This document shows, one piece after another, positions 23,228-30,170 of a stretch of 50,987 nt of DNA (its first letter is position 1; the number at the start of each line of letters is the position of its first letter). Both the position numbers and the translations under genes were made by a program. The DNA is taken from the IMG/VR virus record IMGVR_UViG_3300017971_000080, positions 1 to 50,987 of that record. One strand, written 5' to 3'. This DNA comes from a virus. Under the pieces are notes generated by a model. That model saw only the letters and a list, made by a program, of their open reading frames with translations. It was not told where the DNA came from and made no database searches.

Positions 23228-23272
23228 ACTTCGCATCTCCTGCGGCTTGAAAATTCAGCAAAAGGCTACCAG

Positions 23273-23300
23273 ACCATAGCCGCCGGATCGAGAAGGTCAA
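23273..23300 (-). promoter_or_regulatory. Leftward sigma70-type promoter in divergent region
   Basis: Minus strand: -35 TTGACC (23295-23300), 16-base spacer, -10 TATGGT (23273-23278). It is 46 bases upstream of the start at 23227 and would drive the virion/fibre genes leftwards. It shares the same 275-base divergent region with the rightward promoter at 23421-23449. Confidence 0.65.
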
Positions 23301-23420
23301 GGGCACTCCCGCCCCCGCCAGGGCGGATTCGCCAAAGCCACGCTTCAATTTTTCGGCTGCCATCGCAACCTTCTTCGCCGCAAAAGGTTACGCCGCCAGC
23401 AAAATTTCCCGCCACGCCGT

Positions 23421-23449
23421 TTGACTTTCGCCGGCTGGCGACGTATGCT
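23421..23449 (+). promoter_or_regulatory. Rightward early promoter
   Basis: Plus strand: -35 TTGACT (23421-23426), 17-base spacer, -10 TATGCT (23444-23449), a near-consensus sigma70 promoter. It would start RNA near 23456 and drive the plus-strand early and replication block. The spacer holds CGCC-GGCT-GGCG, a dyad in the same place as in the promoter at 13907-13935. Confidence 0.72.
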
Positions 23450-23458
23450 TGAATCGTC

Positions 23459-23478
23459 GGCCGCCATCGTCGGCGGCC
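23459..23478 (+). promoter_or_regulatory. Perfect hairpin at the 5' end of the early transcript
   Basis: GGCCGCC (23459-23465) pairs perfectly with GGCGGCC (23472-23478) around a six-base loop, starting about ten bases after the -10 box. In RNA it would form a 5' stem-loop that could protect the early message; in DNA it is a possible operator. Confidence 0.5.
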
Positions 23479-23511
23479 CACCGGCACAGGCTTACACAGA
23501 AGGAGCTACTT

Positions 23512-23799
23512 ATGCCAGACTCACCAGAGAACAAATGCATCGCTTGTGGAGGTACTGGCGTCATACGCCACGCCAAACCTAGCTGTTCGTTCAAAGCAGC
23601 CTTTGGCGGAGATGGCACTATCCCCCCCGAATATGAACTCATCGAGGCGTGTGACCTGTGTGTACGTTTCACGGTAGACTTCGATGCGGCCGAGACACTC
23701 TCACCACTGGCCCATTGGATCAAATGTGATGACGATGGATACCACGCTATCATCCCTACCCAAGCTCTCTCACCTACTACTCAGCCGGAGAAAGCCTGA
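23512..23799 (+). CDS. Zinc-finger protein, first early gene
   Basis: A 95-residue protein with CIACGGTG (DnaJ-type CxxCxGxG half-site) and a later CDLC pair, a four-Cys zinc site. The C-terminal half (CDDDGYHAIIPTQAL) is short and polar. AAGGAG lies seven to eight bases before the ATG at 23512; the earlier in-frame start at 23449 lies on the promoter. First gene of the rightward operon; its stop overlaps the next ATG by one base. Likely an adaptor to nucleic acid or a host protein. Confidence 0.65.
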   Translation: MPDSPENKCIACGGTGVIRHAKPSCSFKAAFGGDGTIPPEYELIEACDLCVRFTVDFDAAETLSPLAHWIKCDDDGYHAIIPTQALSPTTQPEKA

Positions 23800-24053
23800 T
23801 GTCCAGATTCTACGGCACAGTCCAAGGAAGCCGAGGAGAAGCTACCCGTTGTGGCACCCCCGCCAGCGGCATCGCTACCTATACTGCCGGCTGGTCAGGT
23901 GCCGTCCATGCCTATGTCTTCGACAAGGATGGCCGTGACTGGTGCCGCGTCGAGCTAACACACTGGCACGGCTGCGGCACCCACAAGCTCCTGTACGAAG
24001 GCCCAGTCAACGAGTACAAACCCTCAACAGAAGTGGAGGAATCCGATGCCTGA
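23799..24053 (+). CDS. Hypothetical protein, 84 residues
   Basis: Not recognised. A small beta protein (FYGTVQGSRGEATRCGTPAS; GWSGAVHAYVFDKDGRDW; VELTHWHGCGTHKLLYEGP) that resembles short uncharacterised phage proteins built around a TRCG-T and GW-x-G-x4-AY pattern. The ATG overlaps the preceding stop. Early-operon position. Confidence 0.6.
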   Translation: MSRFYGTVQGSRGEATRCGTPASGIATYTAGWSGAVHAYVFDKDGRDWCRVELTHWHGCGTHKLLYEGPVNEYKPSTEVEESDA

Positions 24054-24330
24054 GCCGACCCCAGATAAACCTAGCGTCTTCACCCAGAAGCAGCAGGAGC
24101 TTCTTGACTACATCTCATATGCAGCCCGTACTGGAGAGCTGGCCCTCGTGGAGTGCAAAACAGCCGTCAATACCCCAGTCGCAGTCTTGTGTGCCGTGCA
24201 GGGGCGTGAGGAGGATTACTTACTTGGACCTCTCCTCATTGTCCCTGACGATTATGTCAAGGCCCTTGAGTTCATCCGGCCCCCAGAAGGAGCACACGAA
24301 GTAGGAGGAGCCCCATGCCAGTCACCATAA
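24046..24330 (+). CDS. Hypothetical protein, 94 residues
   Basis: Not recognised. A helical start (TQKQQELLDYISYAARTGEL) then beta strands (ALVECKTAVNTPVAVLCAVQ; YLLGPLLIVPDDYVKAL). Overlaps the previous gene by eight bases and the next by 16, with GGAGG before the start inside the upstream coding end. Confidence 0.6.
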   Translation: MPEPTPDKPSVFTQKQQELLDYISYAARTGELALVECKTAVNTPVAVLCAVQGREEDYLLGPLLIVPDDYVKALEFIRPPEGAHEVGGAPCQSP

Positions 24331-24497
24331 AGAAACGCGGAAAGCTGTACCGCGTAGTTGAGGCAGCTACAGGCCGAATCGCCACTACCGGGAAGGGCAC
24401 ACCCCGCGACGGTGGTGGACACCCAAGCCGCCGTACAGCCGAGGCCCAGGCCAGAGCCATCAACGCCAATCGGCCACACAAGAAGAAAGGCCACTGA
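24315..24497 (+). CDS. Small basic conserved phage protein, 60 residues
   Basis: A Lys/Arg-rich protein: TIKKRGKLYRVVEAATGRIA, then GGGHPSRRTAEAQARAIN and a HKKKGH tail. The KLYRVVE and A-x-AQARAIN segments are typical of very small phage proteins that bind nucleic acid; no family is claimed. AGGAG lies a few bases before the ATG, inside the upstream gene. Confidence 0.6.
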   Translation: MPVTIKKRGKLYRVVEAATGRIATTGKGTPRDGGGHPSRRTAEAQARAINANRPHKKKGH

Positions 24498-24498
24498 T

Positions 24499-24708
24499 AT
24501 GTACGGCCATTCCGACCACATCCAGCAATGGGAAGACTACATCGGTGGGCCTCCAGAAGACGAATGCCCTATCTGCGAGTTAGAGGAACTCCTGGCATGT
24601 CGTGATGGCAACATCGCCCAGCTAGAACAGACCATCCACGACTTAGAGAGTGAGTTGCAGCAGTACCGAGAGGCTGCCCTCCAGGGCCGTAAGACGATCT
24701 TCCCCTGA
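24499..24708 (+). CDS. Coiled-coil protein with CPIC motif, 69 residues
   Basis: Not recognised. Residues 20-30 (ECPICELEELLACRD) carry three Cys, and residues 30-60 form a heptad-like coiled coil (IAQLEQTIHDLESELQQYRE). The ATG at 24499 follows the preceding stop by one base. A similar Cys-plus-coiled-coil design occurs at 29277-29450. It lies directly before the polymerase. Confidence 0.6.
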   Translation: MYGHSDHIQQWEDYIGGPPEDECPICELEELLACRDGNIAQLEQTIHDLESELQQYREAALQGRKTIFP

Positions 24709-24727
24709 GAAGGAGCATGGTAAGACC

Positions 24728-27346
24728 ATGACGTGCGAGTTCAAGTCCAACCCGGCCTGCACCGCTTGCCCTCTCCACGAGGGCGTCCAGTCAGTCTGCA
24801 TCCCGACACGGCTCTTCCAGCCCTGTAGTCTCACAGTACGCGGCAAGCAGGCCCTACTCTGTCTTGGTGAAGCTCCTGCCGCTAACGAAGATGCTGCCAA
24901 CGAATGCTTCATAGGGGAGTCCGGCGGCGTACTACGGGACTGCATGGCCTGCTTAGGTGTCCCTGACCTCGACATCTACGTCGGCAACTTACTTCGGTGC
25001 CGGCTACCCAAGCAAGCCAACCCCACTGACTCCCAGTATAAGGCGTGTCGCCCGTACCTCCTGGACGACATCAGGCACCTCCTTTCTGTGTACTCTGGCC
25101 GTCTGACCCTTCTACTCCTGGGAGGGTCAGCGGTCAGGGGCATCTTACGTACATCTGTCAAGAAGGCCCTGAAACGCCAAGGCGAACTCGTACTTCTGCA
25201 CGAGGAGTTGGAGCATATCCCAGTCTACTCCACTTACCACCCGGCGTATGCCCTGCCCGGTAGAAGTCCAGCGACGATTGCGGCTATTGCGGACCATCTG
25301 ACCCTCCTATCTCGTAGACTCCGCGGAGAAAGCGATGTCATCCAGCACGGAGAGGTTGATTATCTGGTCGCCCCGCCAGTCGAGTCGGCAAGCCCTGACT
25401 CAAGCTACCCTCTCAGCCTCGACATCGAGACTTACGGCATCTTGACCTCCTTCCCAGAACAGACTGTCTTCCACCCACAAAGGTCCATCCACACCGACGG
25501 CATCGCATCCGAAGACCTCGTACAGACCGCCGCCATCTCTTGGGCCGAAGATGGCCTGGTCGTAAAGACCGGCGTATTCAACCTAACACGCATGGACCAC
25601 CAGAACGAGTTTTTCAAGTGGGTACAGTATGTCTACCGCAAGCGGCGGAGGTGGGTCTTCTCTAACGCCCCCTTCGACTTATCCTACTTGAGGGAATGGG
25701 ACCAGGCCTTCCGCCTATACCTCCGTCACGAAGTTGAAGTGGAGGACATCCAAGCCTTATCCTACCTCGTGTCGGACGTGAGGCCAGAGCGGTCCCTCAA
25801 GGCCCTCTCCACCTTACTTGGAGTGGCGAAGTACGGCCAGCAGTCCAAGGAGTTCGTCCGGTACGATAGGCCGGACCATCCCGAACTACTGGCCTATCAC
25901 GCCCTGGATGCCGAGGCTACCCTCCGCTGCTACATCGCCCTCCAGCACGAGATCGAGGAAGCCTACCCGGACTCGCCCAAGCTGTCCCTGCGTACCCGAC
26001 AGTGGTACTCGGACATCATCTGGCTCTGTGTCTACCTGATGGAGAACGGGTGCTGCCTGGACTTCCGCCAACTCACGAAGCTCGGCCAGTCCTTCTCCTC
26101 CGGGATGGCGGCCCTCCTTTCCAAGGCGAAGAAGCAAGGGTTCAAGTTGGCCGGCAAGGGTTCGGACAAGTGCGTGCGGAACTTGATCTCCGACGCCGCC
26201 GCCCATGCCGGCCTCTTAACCCACCCCGAGCTGGAACGCACACCCACTAAGGGGGAGATCAGCGTAGGGGCCAACAACGTACGCTTGGTACAGGCCCATC
26301 TGTCAGGTACGGACCCCCTCTTCGGGCCGGTGGAGTGGCTCCGACGCTATGGCAAGCTCCAGAAGCTCCTCGGCACTTACGTCCGCCCCATGACAGGCTA
26401 CTCTGGAGTCAAGATGAAGCACGGCCAGGTAGATCGCCGCCAAGTCTTAATCAGGGGGACGGCGTATCCGACGTGCTTCCCCTTCCCCTCGCAGGTCTCC
26501 GACTACGACCCGGATGACACTGAGGGCGGGACGAAGCAGGGCCGCCTCTCCTACAAGAACCCGAGCCTACCCACTAACCCCAAGACCATCAAAGCCTGCA
26601 AGAAGAGCCGCCATCGCCCAGGCTTCCTCTTGGGTATAGACCTTTCTCGCATAGAGCTAGTAGTCGCAGCCTTCCTCTCCGGTGATGACCGTATGCTTAC
26701 GCTTCTACAGGAGAGCGACCTCCATCAGGTTAGGGCGGTGGAAATCTTCGGCGAATCCATCCTCGACTTGCCCAAGGAGGAGTTCTCTAAGCTCCGCCAT
26801 GTAGGCAAGACCGATAACTTCCGTGCCATCTACCGGGGCTCGGAGTACCTCCTGCGTATCACGATACGGGCACAGACAGGCCTCGACTACAGCCTGGAGA
26901 AGTGCCGTGAGATCGCAGCAGGTGTCAAGGAACGCTACCCCGACCTCTGGGCCTGGCAGGACTCCCTCATCGAGGAGGTAGACGAGAAGGGCTACCTCAT
27001 GGACCCCATCTTGGGTCAGGGGAGGCTATTCACGCAGAGCCCAACGACGAACCGCCAGGACTACGAATCGACCATCTGCAACTTCATGGTGCAGCAAGGG
27101 GCGGCGAACATCATGCTCTGGGCTCAAAGTCAGACTGAATTTTCTCTCCGGCGACGAGGGCTGTTGACACGCACCACCCTCAACGTCTACGATTCAGAGG
27201 ACCTGGACGGCCCCCTCCACGAGTACGACGAGGCCCGCGAGATCGCCTTGCACTACCTCCGACATAATCAGTACGTCAAGTGGCTCGAAGAGCACTATGG
27301 ACGCTCCTTCCCCTTGTCCTGGGAGGAAGAGGTACGCTACTTCTAA
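24728..27346 (+). CDS. Fused uracil-DNA glycosylase / family A DNA polymerase with 3'-5' exonuclease
   Basis: An 872-residue fusion. Residues 1-195 match family 4 uracil-DNA glycosylase: Fe-S ligands Cys11, Cys14, Cys91 and Cys107 (C-x2-C ... C-x15-C), LGEAPAANED (47-55) and YHPAY (170-174). The exonuclease follows with Asp232/Glu234 (LDIET), Asp317 (NAPFD) and Tyr390/Asp394 (YHALD). The family A polymerase shows motif A Asp638 (IDLSRIEL), motif B Arg690, Lys694 and Tyr702, and motif C Asp822 in VYDSED, where the usual HDE reads YDS. It probably replicates phage DNA, while the glycosylase part may excise or sense uracil. The ATG at 24728 leaves the cysteines intact; AAGGAG is 12 bases upstream. 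Confidence 0.9.
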   Translation: MTCEFKSNPACTACPLHEGVQSVCIPTRLFQPCSLTVRGKQALLCLGEAPAANEDAANECFIGESGGVLRDCMACLGVPDLDIYVGNLLRCRLPKQANPTDSQYKACRPYLLDDIRHLLSVYSGRLTLLLLGGSAVRGILRTSVKKALKRQGELVLLHEELEHIPVYSTYHPAYALPGRSPATIAAIADHLTLLSRRLRGESDVIQHGEVDYLVAPPVESASPDSSYPLSLDIETYGILTSFPEQTVFHPQRSIHTDGIASEDLVQTAAISWAEDGLVVKTGVFNLTRMDHQNEFFKWVQYVYRKRRRWVFSNAPFDLSYLREWDQAFRLYLRHEVEVEDIQALSYLVSDVRPERSLKALSTLLGVAKYGQQSKEFVRYDRPDHPELLAYHALDAEATLRCYIALQHEIEEAYPDSPKLSLRTRQWYSDIIWLCVYLMENGCCLDFRQLTKLGQSFSSGMAALLSKAKKQGFKLAGKGSDKCVRNLISDAAAHAGLLTHPELERTPTKGEISVGANNVRLVQAHLSGTDPLFGPVEWLRRYGKLQKLLGTYVRPMTGYSGVKMKHGQVDRRQVLIRGTAYPTCFPFPSQVSDYDPDDTEGGTKQGRLSYKNPSLPTNPKTIKACKKSRHRPGFLLGIDLSRIELVVAAFLSGDDRMLTLLQESDLHQVRAVEIFGESILDLPKEEFSKLRHVGKTDNFRAIYRGSEYLLRITIRAQTGLDYSLEKCREIAAGVKERYPDLWAWQDSLIEEVDEKGYLMDPILGQGRLFTQSPTTNRQDYESTICNFMVQQGAANIMLWAQSQTEFSLRRRGLLTRTTLNVYDSEDLDGPLHEYDEAREIALHYLRHNQYVKWLEEHYGRSFPLSWEEEVRYF

Positions 27347-27361
27347 GAAAGGAGGCAATGG

Positions 27362-27604
27362 ATGTCAGATACCAAGAAAGGCGGAGGCCCGGCCCAGCCG
27401 GCGATCACACGCGGAGTGATGGGCGGCCTTGGTCTCTCCCGCCTGGAGGAGATCGCCAAGAGCTGCCTCTCAGGCGTCTTGGCACGCTATTCCGACAAGA
27501 ACGACACCCAGGAGGACGAGCAGGAGATGGTAGAGAAAGCCTTTCGCATCGCTGCCAAGGCTATGGACTACTACGACAACTTACCTTCTGAGATGGAGAG
27601 ATAA
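27362..27604 (+). CDS. Hypothetical protein, 80 residues
   Basis: Not recognised. Gly-rich N-terminus then a helical, charged body (LSRLEEIAKSCLSGVLARYS; EDEQEMVEKAFRIAAKAMD). AAAGGAGG lies six bases before the ATG. It sits between the polymerase and the holin-like gene, ending two bases before the latter. Confidence 0.6.
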   Translation: MSDTKKGGGPAQPAITRGVMGGLGLSRLEEIAKSCLSGVLARYSDKNDTQEDEQEMVEKAFRIAAKAMDYYDNLPSEMER

Positions 27605-27606
27605 GT

Positions 27607-27825
27607 ATGGACATCAAAGCCCTCTTAGGTAAAGTGTGGGATGCCCTCAGCGGCTACAAGATGTACCTGGGCGTAGCCGGGTGGGCCGTCACTGGCTTAC
27701 TAGGCCAGGCCGGCATCATCCCAGAACCAATGGGCCAGGCCTTTCAGACCTTCTTCTTGGGGGTGGCAGGCGTCGGCCTCATACATAAGGGTGAGAAGCT
27801 CAGCAGGGAGCTTAACGATGTGTAA
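27607..27825 (+). CDS. Holin-like small membrane protein
   Basis: A 72-residue protein with two hydrophobic segments, about 19-37 (YLGVAGWAVTGLLGQAG) and 47-61 (FFLGVAGVGLI), joined by a turn and ending in a charged tail (HKGEKLSRELNDV). The LSGYK-x-YLG start and GLIHKGEK end match a common small phage protein often annotated as holin. Its 3' end overlaps the start of the metzincin lipoprotein, an arrangement typical of lysis cassettes. Could instead be a host-membrane modifier. Confidence 0.55.
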   Translation: MDIKALLGKVWDALSGYKMYLGVAGWAVTGLLGQAGIIPEPMGQAFQTFFLGVAGVGLIHKGEKLSRELNDV

Positions 27826-28639
27826 GTGGTGCTTCATCTTACTCTGCCTCCTCGGTGGGTGCTTGTGTGGGTGTAGCCAGGTCCGGCCGGTCGATCCGAA
27901 CAAGCCCCCACCCCCGCCGCCGCCCGAGACTCACTACGTCGGCACCATCCAGCCCTTCCTCATCACATCAGGGGAGGAGCACGAGTGGTCCGACTTACGT
28001 ATCGCCAAGGGCAAAGAGTATGTCGAGGCAGCGATGGCCGAGCCGGGCATCTCCATCTTATGGGAGGAGCCTATCCTATACGAATGGCCGGAGCTATACG
28101 ACATTGATACATTGTCGGAGTGGCTCCAGCTTTCGGCCGTCTCCCGCCAGTGGGAGATGACACGCTCCACCTTGCCCATCTACCTTTGTCATAAGATTCC
28201 GTACTGCGACTGCTCAGGCTTGGCCGCACTACCTAACAATAAGTGGGGCTTCGGCCACGGCATCGCCGTCGCCTGCTACCGTGGCACAGACTCGACCGAG
28301 TTTACACACCAGTCAGTCTGGCCGCATGAGCTTGGCCATGCCCTTGGCCTCGTCCATGTCTGGGAAAACCCCGCCATGAAGGGCATGTGCCCGTCGGCCT
28401 ATGCCTGCGATGACCCCTACTGCTACTGCAACATGATGTCTTACTGCGACCGGCCCATGCCAGTCGGAGTCTGCCTCAACGCCGCCTTCGCCGCCCAGCA
28501 AGAGGAGGACATGCGTGCCTGGCTCACTGTCCCCCCTCGCTCATGGACTTTCACTTCCACCGAGAAGAAGGCTACTACCAATACGTTCTCACCAGTTTAC
28601 ACTGACCGCGTAACCCCAACCCCTAGCACAGGAGACTAA
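27818..28639 (+). CDS. Lipoprotein metzincin metalloprotease
   Basis: A 273-residue protein. Residues 1-20 are a lipoprotein signal (CKWCFILLCLLGGCLCGC); a polyproline spacer follows. The catalytic core has the full metzincin signature HELGHALGLVH (170-180: zinc ligands His170, His174 and His180, base Glu171) and a downstream Met-turn, NMMSY (205-209). Many Cys (KIPYCDCSGL, YACDDPYCYCNMMSYC) suggest disulphides, as in secreted proteases. It would be anchored in the cell envelope and cut envelope proteins. The ATG at 27818 overlaps the holin-like gene by eight bases. No other lysis enzyme was recognised, so a lysis or host-wall role is attractive but unproven. Confidence 0.8.
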   Translation: MCKWCFILLCLLGGCLCGCSQVRPVDPNKPPPPPPPETHYVGTIQPFLITSGEEHEWSDLRIAKGKEYVEAAMAEPGISILWEEPILYEWPELYDIDTLSEWLQLSAVSRQWEMTRSTLPIYLCHKIPYCDCSGLAALPNNKWGFGHGIAVACYRGTDSTEFTHQSVWPHELGHALGLVHVWENPAMKGMCPSAYACDDPYCYCNMMSYCDRPMPVGVCLNAAFAAQQEEDMRAWLTVPPRSWTFTSTEKKATTNTFSPVYTDRVTPTPSTGD

Positions 28640-28641
28640 AC

Positions 28642-28911
28642 ATGAAGAAGGAGCCGACCAACATGAACGAGATCGTCGAACTCAACGGAGACGTGCCCCT
28701 GAAGGAGGCAACCTTATTTGACCTCTACGTAGGGCTCAGCACTGCCGCCATCTTGGGCGACCAGAGGTCCCTAGAGGCTATCTGCCAGATAGCCGCCGAG
28801 ACTGGAGAGCCTGAGCCTCTTACGGCGGCTAAGGTTGCCGCCGGCCAGGCCGCCTCCAACCTAGCTGTCCGTCGTGGACTTTACGCCGGCGACTACACAC
28901 CAGGAATTTAA
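28642..28911 (+). CDS. Hypothetical protein, 89 residues
   Basis: Not recognised. Acidic and helical (EATLFDLYVGLSTAAILGDQ; SLEAICQIAAETGEPEPL; AAKVAAGQAASNLAVRRGL). A second in-frame ATG (28663) gives MNEIVEL. Starts two bases after the metzincin stop. No membrane or signal segment. Confidence 0.55.
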   Translation: MKKEPTNMNEIVELNGDVPLKEATLFDLYVGLSTAAILGDQRSLEAICQIAAETGEPEPLTAAKVAAGQAASNLAVRRGLYAGDYTPGI

Positions 28912-28914
28912 CCT

Positions 28915-29241
28915 ATGCACGAGGACGAGGACAAGCAAGAGTTACTTTCCAACGGGCTGCCATGCGAATGCTTAGAGGCGGTAGCCCCGCTGACCATCTG
29001 GTTCTCACTCTTCTCGAAGACTTTTAAGGAGGGCATAGGCCTTGAATCAGAAGTGGAAGTTGGCCACCTTCCGCCGCAGTTACAGCAGGCAGTCCTGACG
29101 GAAGTGCGGTCCTATGCTACGATGGTAGACCTACGCCTCAAGCCCCTCCTTCGTTCGGGCAGAGACGTGGACTACCGCACGGCCCTCGGCCTCTACTCAG
29201 AATGCAGGGTCGTCCCTATGGATCAGATACAGTTCTCTTAA
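28915..29241 (+). CDS. Hypothetical protein, 108 residues
   Basis: Not recognised. Mixed helical (GLPCECLEAVAPLTIWFSLF; LQQAVLTEVRSYATMVDLR), ends in a short polar segment. Starts three bases after the previous stop; part of the same transcription unit. Confidence 0.55.
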   Translation: MHEDEDKQELLSNGLPCECLEAVAPLTIWFSLFSKTFKEGIGLESEVEVGHLPPQLQQAVLTEVRSYATMVDLRLKPLLRSGRDVDYRTALGLYSECRVVPMDQIQFS

Positions 29242-29276
29242 CGGAAGTGCAATTGACGAGCAAGTAGGAGGTTACT

Positions 29277-29450
29277 ATGTCCATCTGGGTTTGCGACAAC
29301 AACGATCACGGTGAAATATGTTACCAGGGCCACAGCTGTTCGGCCTGCGAGAAGATAGAGTCCCTCAAAAATGAAATTGAGGAGCTTGAGGGGATAATAG
29401 CCGACCAGAAGGACGAGATCGCCGAGCTTGAACAAGAGATCGAAGAGTGA
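29277..29450 (+). CDS. 57-residue Cys-cluster coiled-coil protein
   Basis: ATG at 29277 with TAGGAGG a few bases upstream; TGA at 29448-29450. The N-terminal part carries four Cys (WVCDN, CYQGHSCSAC) that could bind zinc, and residues 27-57 are a near-perfect heptad coil (IESLKNEIEELEGIIADQ, then KDEIAELEQEIEE). Function unknown; the design suggests a dimeric adaptor. Confidence 0.6.
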   Translation: MSIWVCDNNDHGEICYQGHSCSACEKIESLKNEIEELEGIIADQKDEIAELEQEIEE

Positions 29451-29499
29451 AAGTCCATGAGCGAGGGGGGACAGAAGCGGCGACTAGGAGGACAAGCAG

Positions 29500-29913
29500 A
29501 TGAAATCCTGGTACGACAAACTCTTCAGCTATGCGGGGTGGGTATCGGCCGCCCTGGTCGTGTGGCTCTTCCTAGGCTCAGTCATGGGCATGTGTGGCTG
29601 TACCGAGCTTATGAGCCCAGACTCCATCGACCAACAGGCCACCACCCAAGTAGAAGAGCAGGAGCAGACCTCGACTGCCACGACGGAGCAGATCAATACC
29701 GGCGGAGGTTCCCAAGCCGTGGACAACCGCCAGGTCCAGACGGCTATCCAGAACGACACAGCCGTCTTACTCAAAGCCATCCAGCACCAGCTCTATCGTG
29801 ACATCGCCTCCACTGTCCTGGTCGGCATCCTAGTCATTGCCGCTGTCTGGCACTATCGCTACTCACGCGAGAAGCCCAAGTACATGCGAGCCAACGGCTT
29901 CGGAGACCACTAA
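29500..29913 (+). CDS. Two-segment membrane protein, 137 residues
   Basis: Not recognised. A first hydrophobic stretch at about 13-35 (AGWVSAALVVWLFLGSVMG) ends in CGC, which resembles a lipobox but could be a simple anchor. A Gln/Thr/Glu-rich middle follows (about 45-75), then a second membrane helix at about 103-121 (IASTVLVGILVIAAVW) and a basic tail. GGAGGACAAGCAG precedes the ATG. It may be a spanin-like or other envelope protein of the lysis region. Confidence 0.55.
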   Translation: MKSWYDKLFSYAGWVSAALVVWLFLGSVMGMCGCTELMSPDSIDQQATTQVEEQEQTSTATTEQINTGGGSQAVDNRQVQTAIQNDTAVLLKAIQHQLYRDIASTVLVGILVIAAVWHYRYSREKPKYMRANGFGDH

Positions 29914-30170
29914 TGCCAATGACATGTACGAGCTGCGGCGGAACAGGCTTTCTGAACATCGAGCAAGTTCCAGAGGCAATCGCCGAACAGGGCATAGATG
30001 AAATTCTCTCGTGGATGCATACGAATCAAGACCACGACGTAACGGTGTGCGATTGTTGCGGAAACGGGGACGATTGGTACGGAGAGCCCGGCTATCACTA
30101 TGGAGCCGACGACCCGGCAGGTCCGCATGGCCCATACGGTTACAACGGAGGGCTATGCGAATGCCATTAA
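29913..30170 (+). CDS. DnaJ-type zinc-finger protein, 85 residues
   Basis: The product begins TCTSCGGTGFLNIEQVPE and continues to VCDCCGNGDDWYGEPGYHYG. The two Cys pairs with Gly-rich connectors resemble DnaJ cysteine-rich domains, and this CxxCGGTGF...CDCCGNG-x2-WYG-x-PG pattern is common in phage small proteins. It ends in a Gly-rich, Cys-containing tail. The ATG overlaps the preceding TAA. Function unknown; probably binds zinc. Confidence 0.65.
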   Translation: MPMTCTSCGGTGFLNIEQVPEAIAEQGIDEILSWMHTNQDHDVTVCDCCGNGDDWYGEPGYHYGADDPAGPHGPYGYNGGLCECH

